A model generated the notes under the pieces. The model did no database searches and had not been told where the DNA came from. It saw only the letters and a program-made list of their open reading frames with translations. This document shows positions 1 to 8,124 of a stretch of 62,374 nucleotides of DNA, piece by piece (within the stretch, counting starts at the first letter, position 1; each line of letters opens with the position of its first letter). Location of the stretch: NCBI GenBank assembly GCA_903856805.1, contig CAIOCZ010000148.1, forward strand, positions 1-62,374, given 5' to 3'. The position numbers and the translations under genes were made by a program. This DNA comes from an uncultured cyanobacterium. GTDB lineage: Bacteria; Cyanobacteriota; Cyanobacteriia; PCC-6307; Cyanobiaceae.

Positions 1-381
1 GCGGTGGAACTGCCGGAGGAGGAGGTGAAGGAGCTGCTGTGCCGGGCGCGGCAGCCGGTGAGCCTGGAAACCAAGGTGGGCGATGGGGACGACACCGAGC
101 TGTTGGACCTGCTGGCCGGGGATGGGGCCGGCCCGGCGGAGTTGGTGGATGGGGACTGCCTGAAGGGGGATCTACGGGCCCTGCTCGACCAGTTGCCGCA
201 GGAGCAGGCCACGGTGCTGAAGATGCGCTATGGCATCGGCACCAGCGAGGCGCCGATGAGTCTCACCGGCATCGCCCGAACCTTGGGGATGAGTCGGGAT
301 AAGACCCGCAGCCTGGAGCGCCGCGCCCTGGAGCAGATCCGCACCCTCTCCCGGGACCTGGTCGGTTACTTGGTGGTCTGA
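1..381 (+). CDS. Group 2 RpoD-type RNA polymerase sigma factor, C-terminal part (5' end outside window)
   Basis: The reading frame is open from the first base, so only the last ~126 residues are present. What remains is sigma region 3/4. The helix-turn-helix of region 4.2 is visible near residues 85-118 (SLTGIARTLGMSRDKTRSLE), preceded by the LPQEQATVLKMRYGI segment typical of region 4.1. Cyanobacterial group 2 sigma factors (SigB/C/D/E) look like this; the principal factor SigA usually ends with a longer, more basic tail. The subgroup cannot be told without the N-terminus. It converges on amt, with only 14 bases between the two stops. Confidence 0.9.
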   Translation, partial: AVELPEEEVKELLCRARQPVSLETKVGDGDDTELLDLLAGDGAGPAELVDGDCLKGDLRALLDQLPQEQATVLKMRYGIGTSEAPMSLTGIARTLGMSRDKTRSLERRALEQIRTLSRDLVGYLVV

Positions 382-395
382 GACCCCGACGCGCT

Positions 396-1682
396 TCAGC
401 CGGTGAATTCGGTGTTGTAGGCCTCTTCGCCGTGGGCACTGATGTCCAGGCCCTGGCGTTCGTCCCGATCGTTCACCCGTAAGGGCATCACCAGGCGGAT
501 CAGTTGGAGCACCACCACCGTGCCCACCCCCACCCAAACCGCCGTGATGCCGATGGCCTGGAGCTGAATCCACACCTGGGAGGTGTTGCCTGCAATCCAG
601 CCATCGGCGCCCATGGGATTGACCCGGCGCATGGCGAAGACACCGGTCAGCAGGGTTCCAAGCATGCCGGCGATGCCATGCACCGGCAGGACGTCCAGGG
701 TGTCATCAAGGCGCAGGCGGCTTTTGAGCTGGAGGGCGCCGGAGCACACGATGGCCGCGGCGAATCCGATCACCACGGCCGCCAGGGGGCTCACGAACCC
801 CGCCGCCGGGGTGATCGCCACCAGGCCCGCCACCGCCCCGGTGGCCACGCCCACGGCCGTGGGTTTGCCCCGCTGCCAGGTTTCGATCAGCATCCAGGCC
901 AGGGCGGAGGCGGCGCCGGCGGTGTTGGTGGTGAGGCAGGCCAGGGAGGCCAGGTTGCCCGCCACCAGGGCACTGCCGCCGTTGAAGCCGAACCAGCCGA
1001 ACCACAGCAGTCCGGCACCCAGCAGAATCAGCAGCACGTTATGGGGCGGGGATCCAGGGCCGGGAAAGATCCGACGGCGTCCCACCATCAACGTGGCCAC
1101 GAGGGCGCCGATCCCGGAGGCCATCTCCACCACCAATCCTCCGGCGAAGTCGAGGGCGCCCAGGCCATCGACCCCCAGAAAGCCCCCTGGCGCCCACACC
1201 ATATGGGCCAGGGGGATGTAGACCAGCAGGCTCCACAGCAACACGAACACCACCCAGGCCCTGAAGGCCATCCGTTCCACCACCGCACCTGAGATCAGGG
1301 CCGGGGTGATGATGGCGAAGGTGGCCTGGAAGAGGGCCACGGCCCCGTGACTCAGCTGGCCATTCCCGTAGGGGGCCGACCAATTGCTGAGGCCCACCCA
1401 GCGCAGATCCCCCACAAAAGGCGCCAGGGGACCGCTGCCGGGGGAAAAGGCCAGGCTATAGCCTACGAGCACCCAAATCACCCCGACAAGAGCCATCGCC
1501 ACGATGCTCATCATCATCGTGTTGAGCACATTGCGGCTGCGCACAAAGCCGGCGTAGAAAATCGCCAGGGCCGGGGTCATCATCAACACCAGGGCGGCGC
1601 TGATCAGCACAAATCCATTGTTGGCACTCCGGAGGGCTGCCTCCGCCCCAGGGTTGCTCACGGCCAGAAGCGGAAGCCACAT
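396..1682 (-). CDS. amt: Ammonium transporter (Amt/MEP/Rh family)
   Basis: An integral inner-membrane NH4+/NH3 channel of about 428 residues with some eleven hydrophobic segments. Conserved Amt features are the pore histidine in YIPLAHMVWAPGG, the motif WFGFNGGS, and the second pore histidine in LPVHGIAGMLGTLLTGVFA. The frame is open further to a TTG at 1718, but I prefer ATG 1682. The NtcA-type box at 1732-1745 would place its -10 element and transcription start between 1718 and 1682, so an earlier start would not be transcribed. NtcA control means the gene should be induced under nitrogen limitation. Cyanobacterial amt genes are classical NtcA targets. Confidence 0.96.
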   Translation of the reverse strand: MWLPLLAVSNPGAEAALRSANNGFVLISAALVLMMTPALAIFYAGFVRSRNVLNTMMMSIVAMALVGVIWVLVGYSLAFSPGSGPLAPFVGDLRWVGLSNWSAPYGNGQLSHGAVALFQATFAIITPALISGAVVERMAFRAWVVFVLLWSLLVYIPLAHMVWAPGGFLGVDGLGALDFAGGLVVEMASGIGALVATLMVGRRRIFPGPGSPPHNVLLILLGAGLLWFGWFGFNGGSALVAGNLASLACLTTNTAGAASALAWMLIETWQRGKPTAVGVATGAVAGLVAITPAAGFVSPLAAVVIGFAAAIVCSGALQLKSRLRLDDTLDVLPVHGIAGMLGTLLTGVFAMRRVNPMGADGWIAGNTSQVWIQLQAIGITAVWVGVGTVVVLQLIRLVMPLRVNDRDERQGLDISAHGEEAYNTEFTG

Positions 1683-1731
1683 GCTCAAAGGGCCCAAACG
1701 TTCACCCTGAACTTTCAAGGGACTGGTTTAT

Positions 1732-1745
1732 GTAGCAACGGATAC
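1732..1745 (-). promoter_or_regulatory. NtcA-binding box (GTA-N8-TAC)
   Basis: The sequence GTAGCAACGGATAC is an exact match to the NtcA consensus GTA-N8-TAC. It lies 49 bases upstream of the preferred amt start (1682), where a class II NtcA-activated promoter needs it. The expected -10 element about 22 bases downstream is not a clear TAN3T, which lowers confidence slightly. Confidence 0.75.
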
Positions 1746-1845
1746 GTGGCGGCCGGAGTTGATGGTATTCGTGAGGCAGGTTGCTGCGCGGTAGGTTTCC
1801 CGGCGTCGATCGGTTCCCTGGGCCAACGGCTGAGGAGGGTTCGGC

Positions 1846-2352
1846 TCAGAAGAACTGGTCGAAGTTGTCAAAGTCCACGGCCTTGAAGGTGCCAGCCTGC
1901 ACTTGGCCCATGAGTTGAACCAGCTGCACCCACAGGGCTCCGGCGGTGGCCAGGGACAAAACGAAGGCCACCAGCAGGGCTGTGCCCGCGCCGAAGCCGA
2001 ACACCTGCAGGCTGCCACCGATGAACAAGGTGACTCCCAGCACCAGCCCGCCATAGGGGAGCAGGGTGCTTGTGCTGGCCAGGGGCAAGAGGGCCAGTCG
2101 GTCCTGTTTCCAACCATCGAGGCGGTTTTCCACCAGACGGGCGAAGGTCAATCCACACAGCACGGCGATCCCCAGGCCCAGGCCGGCCAGCAGATAGGGG
2201 GGCTGCTGCAGGACGGCGAATTCCAGCAGAATTTCGCTGGAATCGAGATCGCCATACAGACCGCTCGCCGCCTCCAGCGAGGCCTCCTGCCGGTCAAGGG
2301 CGGCCGGAAGGTCCGCCAGGAACAGGGGAGGCATGGCGCTGAACAGCGGCAT
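1846..2352 (-). CDS. Conserved cyanobacterial membrane protein of unknown function
   Basis: About 168 residues from ATG 2352 (a TTG at 2418 is also in frame). The N-terminal ~50 residues are hydrophilic (LPAALDRQEASLEAASGLYG...). Three or four hydrophobic segments follow (PYLLAGLGLGIAVLCGLTFA, TLLPYGGLVLGVTLFIGGSL, TALLVAFVLSLATAGALW), and the tail ends in acidic and aromatic residues (VDFDNFDQFF). I do not recognise a named family. It lies between amt and the ABC1 kinase on the same strand, with 73 bases to the kinase stop, so it may be co-transcribed with the kinase. Confidence 0.75.
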   Translation of the reverse strand: MPLFSAMPPLFLADLPAALDRQEASLEAASGLYGDLDSSEILLEFAVLQQPPYLLAGLGLGIAVLCGLTFARLVENRLDGWKQDRLALLPLASTSTLLPYGGLVLGVTLFIGGSLQVFGFGAGTALLVAFVLSLATAGALWVQLVQLMGQVQAGTFKAVDFDNFDQFF

Positions 2353-2425
2353 CACGGCAGCAGGAACTGGACGACAGGCTGACCCTAGGCTCTGCGATCC
2401 AGCAGTCGCTGGGCTCAACCCCCTG

Positions 2426-4135
2426 TCAAGCCGCCAGGGGGTTGAGTCGGGCCAGCACCCCTTCCGCCAGTTTTCGGGGCGAAAAGGTACGGCGCAACAA
2501 CCGCAGCAGGGCCTGCAGGTCGTCGGTGTGGAGGCGGTCGTTGGCCACCAGGCTGATCAACAGGCGCTCGCGCAGGCTGCGGCCTTGACGGCTGAATAGC
2601 AGCCGCAGCCCATCCCGGGCCACGGGCAACAGCTCCAACCCCGGTCCATCGTGCTCCACCACCTCCAGCAGGTTCTCCAGTCGTTCGATCCGCAGCCGAC
2701 CGCTGGTGTCAAAGATGACCTCCAGCAACTTCTCGCGCATCTCGGCCGTATCCCCCGCCAGGAGACGCCGGGCCACGTAGGGATAGGCCACCTGGAGAAT
2801 CCGGAAGTTTGGATCCAGCCGCATGGCCATGCCTTCCTGGCTCACCACCGCTCGAATGATCAAGGCAAAGCGGGCCGGCACCCGGAAGGGATAGTCGTAC
2901 ATCAGCTCAGAAAAGCGATCGGTGATCGCCTTGAAGTTGAAGTTGCCGACATTTTCTCCGATCGCTCCACCCAGAACCAGCTCAAGGGCAGGAATGATCG
3001 GGGCTAGATCGGCCTTGGGATTAAGGAAACCTAGGGTGACAAAATCCTTCGCGAGTGCTTCGAAATCGCGATTGATCAGGTGCACGACAGCCCCCGTCAG
3101 CGTGAGCCGATCGGCATCGTTGATCGAATCCATCATGCCGAAATCTACATAGGCCATATGGCCCATTCCGTTGGTCTGACCGGGCAGGGCGAAGAGGTTG
3201 CCGGGATGGGGATCAGCGTGGAAATAACCGAATTCCAGCAGCTGTTGCAATCCGGAGATCACGCCAGTTCGTATTAACGCCGCCGGGTCGAGGTGATGGG
3301 CCTCCAGGTCACGACGGTTCTGGAGTTTCGTCCCATGAATCCAGCTGGTGGTCAGTACCCTCCGGCTGGAGAGACTTCGCTCCACCGACGGCACCGTGAC
3401 TTCGGGGTGGTGCAGGAACAGCTGGGCAAAGGTTTCGGCGTTGTCGGCCTCCTTGAGGTAGTCGATCTCGTTGAACAGGGTCTGGCCGAATTCATCGATG
3501 ATGGCCCCTAGTCCAAAACCTAGGTTGAGGGGCAGCCACGGCGCCGCCATGATCGCCAGGCTGCGGATGATCGTCAGATCACGACGCAGAATGAAGGGCA
3601 GCTCCGGCCGTTGCACCTTCACCGCCACCCAGCGGCCATCCGCCAATTGGGCCTTGTACACCTGACCCAGACTGGCCGCCGCGATTGGATAGCTGGGGAA
3701 CTCGGCGAACAGTTGCTGCGGTGGGGCCCCCAGTTCGGCTTCGATGAGTTGCTCGGCGATCCGCTGCGAAAAGGCCGGCAGGTCATCCTGGAGGCGGGTG
3801 AGCTCCTCCAACCAGTCGCGCCGCACCAGGTCGGGCCGGGTGGAGAGGGCCTGCCCCACCTTGATAAAGCAGGGGCCCAGGTCCGAGAGGGTGGTGAGGA
3901 TGCGCCGGGCCAGGCGTTGCTGGACGGCGGCGTCATCGCTGTTGCCTTGAATCGCCAGCACAATCACCAGGCTGGTGAGCCGCCAGAACACTGAGATCAG
4001 CCGGGGAATCCAAATCCAGGGTCGGATCAGGAGCCACTTCAGATCGGCCCTGGGGTTGTAGGCGGGGCTGGGAACGTCGCTCAGGGGGCTGCACGGTCGG
4101 TGCGCAGACTTTAGAAACCTTTCCCCGGCCGGCAT
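2426..4135 (-). CDS. ABC1 (AarF/UbiB/ADCK) atypical protein kinase
   Basis: About 569 residues. Family signatures are all visible: FIKVGQALSTRPD (KxGQ motif replacing a normal kinase N-lobe segment), AAASLGQVYKA (A-rich loop), VAVKVQRP (catalytic Lys), FGYFHADPHPGNLF (catalytic loop) and VDFGMMD (metal-binding DFG). Cyanobacterial and plastid members are linked to prenylquinone and lipid metabolism; the substrate here is unknown. The C-terminus carries a hydrophobic, membrane-associated region. Its ATG at 4135 shares a CATG tetranucleotide with the ATG of the divergent gene at 4134, so either true start could be further inside, and the two promoters must lie in the neighbouring coding sequences. 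Confidence 0.92.
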   Translation of the reverse strand: MPAGERFLKSAHRPCSPLSDVPSPAYNPRADLKWLLIRPWIWIPRLISVFWRLTSLVIVLAIQGNSDDAAVQQRLARRILTTLSDLGPCFIKVGQALSTRPDLVRRDWLEELTRLQDDLPAFSQRIAEQLIEAELGAPPQQLFAEFPSYPIAAASLGQVYKAQLADGRWVAVKVQRPELPFILRRDLTIIRSLAIMAAPWLPLNLGFGLGAIIDEFGQTLFNEIDYLKEADNAETFAQLFLHHPEVTVPSVERSLSSRRVLTTSWIHGTKLQNRRDLEAHHLDPAALIRTGVISGLQQLLEFGYFHADPHPGNLFALPGQTNGMGHMAYVDFGMMDSINDADRLTLTGAVVHLINRDFEALAKDFVTLGFLNPKADLAPIIPALELVLGGAIGENVGNFNFKAITDRFSELMYDYPFRVPARFALIIRAVVSQEGMAMRLDPNFRILQVAYPYVARRLLAGDTAEMREKLLEVIFDTSGRLRIERLENLLEVVEHDGPGLELLPVARDGLRLLFSRQGRSLRERLLISLVANDRLHTDDLQALLRLLRRTFSPRKLAEGVLARLNPLAA

Positions 4136-5534
4136 GACCCCCCGCAGCCAGCCCGCCAACCCTCTGCTGCAGCAGTTGTTGCTGCCCCCACCCCCCTTAC
4201 CGCTTCACCTGCCAGCCCACGGGCGCGGCCGCGGCCTGGCACCGGCGTTGTGGCGGCTGCTGCGACAGCCGCCCGGCCGTTGGGATCTCCCGGAACTGCC
4301 GGCCATCGGCGGCCCCCTGCAGTCGGAGGGGGCCGTGGCGGCGGCCCAGGCCCGGGCCGCCGATCTCCTGGGAGCCGAGCGTTGCTGGTTCGGCGTCAAT
4401 GGGGCCAGCGGTCTGCTGCAGGCCGCCCTGCTGGGGCTCGCTCCCCCCGGAAGCCGGGTGCTGTTGCCCCGGAACCTGCACCGCTCCCTGCTGCACGCCT
4501 GTGTGTTGGGGCAGCTGGAGCCCCTGATCGTTGATCTTCCCTTTGATCCGCTCACCGGCCTCTGGAGACCGCTGGATCAATCCCGGCTTGAACAGGTGTT
4601 GCGGGCGGCCGTGGCCGGTGGACCCGTCGCCGCTCTTGTGCTGGTGGATCCCACTTATCAGGGTCTGGGCGGAGATCTGGTGGCGCTAGTGGCAGCAGCC
4701 CATGCCGCGGGCGTGCCGGTGCTGGTGGATCAGGCCCATGGGGATGGCTCCGCCCTGGCGGCCGGGGCCGACCTGGTGGTGGTGTCCCTTCAGAAGGCGG
4801 CCGGAGGCCTGGCCCAGAGCGCTGCGCTCTGGGCCCAGGGCCCTCGCTGGGATCCGGTGGCCCTGGAGCGGGCCCTGCTCTGGTTGCAGACCTCCAGTCC
4901 CAGTGCCCTGCTGTTGGCCGCCGCCGCCGCCGCCATCGACCACCTGACCAGCGAGGCCGGTCGCCGCCAACGCCAACGGGCCCACCGGCGGGCCGGGCGG
5001 CTGCGGCAGCGCCTGGAGCGGGAGGGGTGGACCCTGGTGGCCAATGCCGATCCGCTCCGCTTGGTGGTGGCCACGGCCCCCGATGGGTTGGATGGCTTCC
5101 GTGCCGACGCCTGGCTGATGGCCCGTGGCGTGATCGTTGAATTGCCCGAGCCCGGCGCCCTCACGTTCACCCTGGGGCTTGAGCCCCCTCGCGCCCTTGA
5201 ACGGCGGCTGCCACCCGTTCTGGCCGGGTTGCGGCGGGCCCTGGGAGGTGCCGCCCTGCCGCCCTTTCCCCCCCCGCCCCTTCCCCTGCTCGCGGCCCTC
5301 GACCATCCCCTGGGGGAAGCCTGGCGAGCGGAAACCCAGACCGTGCCCCTGGCGGAGAGCGCCGGCCGCATCGCCGCCGAGCCGATCTGTCCCTATCCCC
5401 CCGGCATTCCCCTGCTGGTGCCCGGGGAGCGGATCGACTCAGCCCGGGCGACCTGGCTGGATCAGCAGCGGCGCCATTGGCCCGGACAGATCGCTGATAG
5501 CGTGAAGGTTGTGGCCGAACGTGGGGGGTTCTGA
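4134..5534 (+). CDS. Orn/Lys/Arg decarboxylase-family PLP-dependent protein (divergent)
   Basis: About 466 residues with the fold-type I aspartate-aminotransferase core of the ornithine/lysine/arginine decarboxylases. Landmarks are WFGVNGASGLLQAALLGLAP (cofactor loop), PRNLHRSLLHAC, VDPTYQGLGGDLVALVAAAH, VDQAHGDGSALAAGADLVVV and SLQKAAGGLAQSAAL (Schiff-base Lys). Classical members read DEAHG and S(T)HK, whereas here they are DQAHG and SLQK, so a different substrate or activity is possible. The long N-terminal wing domain of E. coli enzymes is absent, as in Bacillus YaaO-like forms. The stop overlaps the cbiT start (TGATG), and cdsA follows, forming a three-gene unit. Confidence 0.85.
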   Translation: MTPRSQPANPLLQQLLLPPPPLPLHLPAHGRGRGLAPALWRLLRQPPGRWDLPELPAIGGPLQSEGAVAAAQARAADLLGAERCWFGVNGASGLLQAALLGLAPPGSRVLLPRNLHRSLLHACVLGQLEPLIVDLPFDPLTGLWRPLDQSRLEQVLRAAVAGGPVAALVLVDPTYQGLGGDLVALVAAAHAAGVPVLVDQAHGDGSALAAGADLVVVSLQKAAGGLAQSAALWAQGPRWDPVALERALLWLQTSSPSALLLAAAAAAIDHLTSEAGRRQRQRAHRRAGRLRQRLEREGWTLVANADPLRLVVATAPDGLDGFRADAWLMARGVIVELPEPGALTFTLGLEPPRALERRLPPVLAGLRRALGGAALPPFPPPPLPLLAALDHPLGEAWRAETQTVPLAESAGRIAAEPICPYPPGIPLLVPGERIDSARATWLDQQRRHWPGQIADSVKVVAERGGF

Positions 5535-6175
5535 TGGCGCACCCCGGCACAGATCCCGAGCGGCCGGAGCCCCTGAGGGCCGATCCCTACCACTGGGATT
5601 TTGTCACCCCCGGGCTGCCGGATAGCGCCTTTGAGGATGCGCCCGGCTTCAGTCCCACGCCGATGGAGCTGCGGGTGATGCTGCTGGCCCATCTCCGCCC
5701 CCGGGGCGATTCGTTGGTATGGGATGTGGGCGGAGGCACCGGTGCCCTGGCCTTGGAAATCGCCCGGTTGCTGCCGTCTGGCGCGGTGCACACCCTGGAA
5801 CGGGATCCGGAGGCGATCGAACTGCTGGAGCAGAACCGTTGCCGCTTTGGCATCACCAATCTGCACATCCATGCCGGCCAGGCCCCCGATGATCTGGCCC
5901 GCTTGCCCCCCCATCCAGACCGGGTGCTGCTGGAGGTGGGGCGCCCCCTGGGGGACGTGCTGCTGGCCGTATGGCATGCGCTCCAGCCCGCCGGTCGCCT
6001 GGTGATCAGCACCGTCAGCCTGGAGGGATTGGTGGATGCCACCGATACCCTTGGCCAACTCGGAGCTCGGGATGTTCAGGTGGTGCAGGCCACGGTGCAT
6101 CGCATGCAGCGGCGGGGGAGTCAGGCCAAGCTGGCCGCGGCGGAGCCGCTGTTTGTGATCGCTGCCGAACGCTGA
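5534..6175 (+). CDS. cbiT: CbiT-like precorrin-6Y/cobalt-precorrin C15-methyltransferase (decarboxylating)
   Basis: About 213 residues, a class I SAM methyltransferase. The SAM site is VWDVGGGTGALALEIARLLP near residue 63, followed by VHTLERDPEAIELLEQN and an L-V-I-S strand. The N-terminal GLPDSAFEDA...SPTPMELRVMLLAHL fits CbiT/CobL-C (PGIPDxxF...piTKxEvR). In corrin synthesis this domain methylates C-15 and removes the C-12 acetate; the C-5 methylase (CbiE) is not in the window. The start overlaps the upstream stop by one base, so translation is probably coupled. Confidence 0.85.
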   Translation: MAHPGTDPERPEPLRADPYHWDFVTPGLPDSAFEDAPGFSPTPMELRVMLLAHLRPRGDSLVWDVGGGTGALALEIARLLPSGAVHTLERDPEAIELLEQNRCRFGITNLHIHAGQAPDDLARLPPHPDRVLLEVGRPLGDVLLAVWHALQPAGRLVISTVSLEGLVDATDTLGQLGARDVQVVQATVHRMQRRGSQAKLAAAEPLFVIAAER

Positions 6176-6195
6176 CCTCGCCGGTTTCCCTTCTG

Positions 6196-7086
6196 TTGTC
6201 CAAAACTCGTACCGCCACCTCCCTCGCGCGATTGGCCAGCGGCTGGGCCGCCGGTGGGTTTGGTTTCGTGGTGGTGTGGCTGGGGGGCTGGTGGTTCACG
6301 GTGGCCGTGGGGTTGATCGTTCACCTCGGCTTGCTGGAGTTTTTCCGCATGGCCCAGTTCAAGGGCATGCGGCCCGCCTGTCGCACCACCCTGGTGGCGG
6401 TGCAGTTGCTGCTGCTGTCCACCCAGGCTGCCGCCGGCAGCGGTTGGCTAGCCACGGACGTGGCAGCGGCGGTGCTGCCAGCCTCCGGCGCCGTGATCTG
6501 CGGCTGGTTGCTGTTGCAGCCGGTCACCGGCACGATTGCTGACATTGCCGCCTCGATCTTCGGGCTGTTCTATCTGGGATTTCTCCCCAGCCACTGGATC
6601 AAATTGCGCGCCATCGTGGATCCTGTCCTGGCGCCACGGTTGGCCGATCTGGGCTGGCCCTGGACCTCCGGGCTGGCCCTTACCTTGCTGGCCTGTTTTT
6701 TGATCGTGGCCACGGACATCGGCTCCTACGTGATAGGCCGTCGCCTCGGCCAGCATCCCCTCTCCCCGATTTCCCCCGGCAAGACGATCGAGGGGGCCCT
6801 GGGCGGCGTGATCTGCGCCCTGCTGGTGGGCAGCCTGGGGGGCGAGCTGCTGGGCTGGCACCTGGGCTGGCTGATCGGGGCCCTGTTGGGGGCCCTGGTG
6901 GCCATCTTCGCGCTGGTGGGGGACCTCACCGAATCCATGATGAAGCGCGATGCTGGCCTGAAGGATTCAGGGGATGTGATCCCCGGCCATGGCGGCATGC
7001 TCGATCGCATCGACAGTTATTTATTCGTGCCGGCGGTGGTGTATTCGCTGGTCACCCTGGTGCTTCCTGCCCTCCAGCGCCCCTAA
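6196..7086 (+). CDS. cdsA: Phosphatidate cytidylyltransferase (CDP-diglyceride synthase)
   Basis: Makes CDP-diacylglycerol from phosphatidate and CTP in the inner membrane. The protein is very hydrophobic with about eight membrane spans. The C-terminal CDP-DAG synthase signature is intact: SPGKTIEGALGG, then GDLTESMMKRDAGLKDSG and PGHGGMLDRIDSYLF. The start is taken as TTG 6196 (MSKTRTATSLARL...), 20 bases after cbiT. The frame stays open back to 5971, but that part is the +1 shadow of cbiT. Length (296 residues) is normal for the family. Confidence 0.93.
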   Translation: MSKTRTATSLARLASGWAAGGFGFVVVWLGGWWFTVAVGLIVHLGLLEFFRMAQFKGMRPACRTTLVAVQLLLLSTQAAAGSGWLATDVAAAVLPASGAVICGWLLLQPVTGTIADIAASIFGLFYLGFLPSHWIKLRAIVDPVLAPRLADLGWPWTSGLALTLLACFLIVATDIGSYVIGRRLGQHPLSPISPGKTIEGALGGVICALLVGSLGGELLGWHLGWLIGALLGALVAIFALVGDLTESMMKRDAGLKDSGDVIPGHGGMLDRIDSYLFVPAVVYSLVTLVLPALQRP

Positions 7087-7089
7087 TGG

Positions 7090-7740
7090 TTATGGGGACA
7101 CCCGGGCCTCCCCGCTGAGCTCGATGCCGCCCTCGGCCACAATGGCCCTGTCGATGGAGATGTTGCGGTCCATCGGGAGCCGCAGGCAGGGGCTGCCACC
7201 CAGGCAGGCCACTTCCACGGTGCCGGCCACGGCCTCCAGCCTGGCCAGGCCCTCGATTGGAGGGTTAGCGCCCGGCTGGGCCCGCAGCAGCAACAGGTCG
7301 TCGGTGACAGTGAGGGTGCTGAGGGGCCCTGTTCCCAGCAATGTTTCGGCCAGGCTGTTCCCCAGCCAACGCCAGGGGGCCCTGGCGAGCGAGCGGTTCA
7401 AGCCGTCGCCGCTGAGGCGCACTTCACCCCGCACCCGAAAGGGCTGCTCCAGTTCGAAGCTCTGATGGCGGAGCAGGGCTCCCATGCGCACTTGGATGGG
7501 CTCACTCTCCAGCTGCACCTGATCGATCAGCAGGTCCTGGTAGTCGATCCCCCGGGCGCGCAGCGACACGGCCTTCAGGCGGCCCCGCAGCAGCTGGGCG
7601 GCCGAGCCATCGAGCCGGATCTCCAACTCCCCAATCGCCGTGCACTGTTGACGCAGCCACAGCTCCAGCCCGCGGGCCAGCAACCTCAACAGCGGGCCAC
7701 TGCCGCCGGCTCCAGGATCGTGGCCGGAGGGGCTGGTCAT
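7090..7740 (-). CDS. DUF2993 (LmeA-like) protein
   Basis: About 216 residues from ATG 7740; a further in-frame start at 7776 exists. The repeated pattern of amphipathic beta strands (LEIRLDGSAAQLLRGRLKAV, GIDYQDLLIDQVQLESEPI, VRGEVRLSGDGLNRSLAR) matches the DUF2993 family, common in cyanobacteria and actinobacteria. Mycobacterial LmeA of this family is a periplasmic mannosyltransferase modifier, but no cyanobacterial function is known to me. No clear signal peptide is present. It converges on cdsA with 3 bases between stops. Confidence 0.8.
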   Translation of the reverse strand: MTSPSGHDPGAGGSGPLLRLLARGLELWLRQQCTAIGELEIRLDGSAAQLLRGRLKAVSLRARGIDYQDLLIDQVQLESEPIQVRMGALLRHQSFELEQPFRVRGEVRLSGDGLNRSLARAPWRWLGNSLAETLLGTGPLSTLTVTDDLLLLRAQPGANPPIEGLARLEAVAGTVEVACLGGSPCLRLPMDRNISIDRAIVAEGGIELSGEARVSP

Positions 7741-7792
7741 GGGTCTTGAGCTGGTCACATCATGATCCGCTCCCATGCCGTTTTAACGGCTC

Positions 7793-8098
7793 CTAGTCAT
7801 GGCGGGCCTTGCGGGCCGTGAGGAAGGCCTCGGTCGCCGTGATCAGCCCCAGGAGCAGCAGCCCGGCCAGGCCGATCGGTGAAGGTTGGCCTAGGCCCTC
7901 CGCCTCGACGGCCCCCCGCACCTGCAGGGCCCCCAGCAGAGCCCAGCCGCTGGCTAGGCCGGTGCTGATCCAGTAGGCCCGCCACCGTCGTTGGTAGATG
8001 TAGCCCGTGCCGAGGCCGGGCAGCAGATTGAGCAGTCCCCCCAGCCAGGGGGCGGAAGCGGCGAGCAGCGCCCGGGGATCGGGATCGGTGGCAGGCAT
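7793..8098 (-). CDS. Small conserved membrane protein, TM2-like
   Basis: 101 residues. An N-terminal stretch with LNLLPGLGTGYIYQRRWRAYW resembles the glycine-rich first turn of TM2-type small membrane proteins. It is followed by hydrophobic segments (ISTGLASGWALLGAL and IGLAGLLLLGLITATEAFLTA) and a basic C-terminus (RKARHD). The oxygenase gene lies 26 bases upstream on the same strand, so the two probably share a transcript. Function unknown. Confidence 0.7.
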   Translation of the reverse strand: MPATDPDPRALLAASAPWLGGLLNLLPGLGTGYIYQRRWRAYWISTGLASGWALLGALQVRGAVEAEGLGQPSPIGLAGLLLLGLITATEAFLTARKARHD

Positions 8099-8124
8099 GA
8101 CGGAGCAGGGCTGAGAGGGATGGT

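Noticed and set aside
504-1292. Long plus-strand open frame opposite amt
   Set aside because: It is antisense to a clear transporter and rich in His, Gly and Gln, as expected from GC-rich complementary codons.
5971-6195. Upstream extension of cdsA
   Set aside because: It is the +1 frame of cbiT with biased composition; cdsA similarity begins near 6196.
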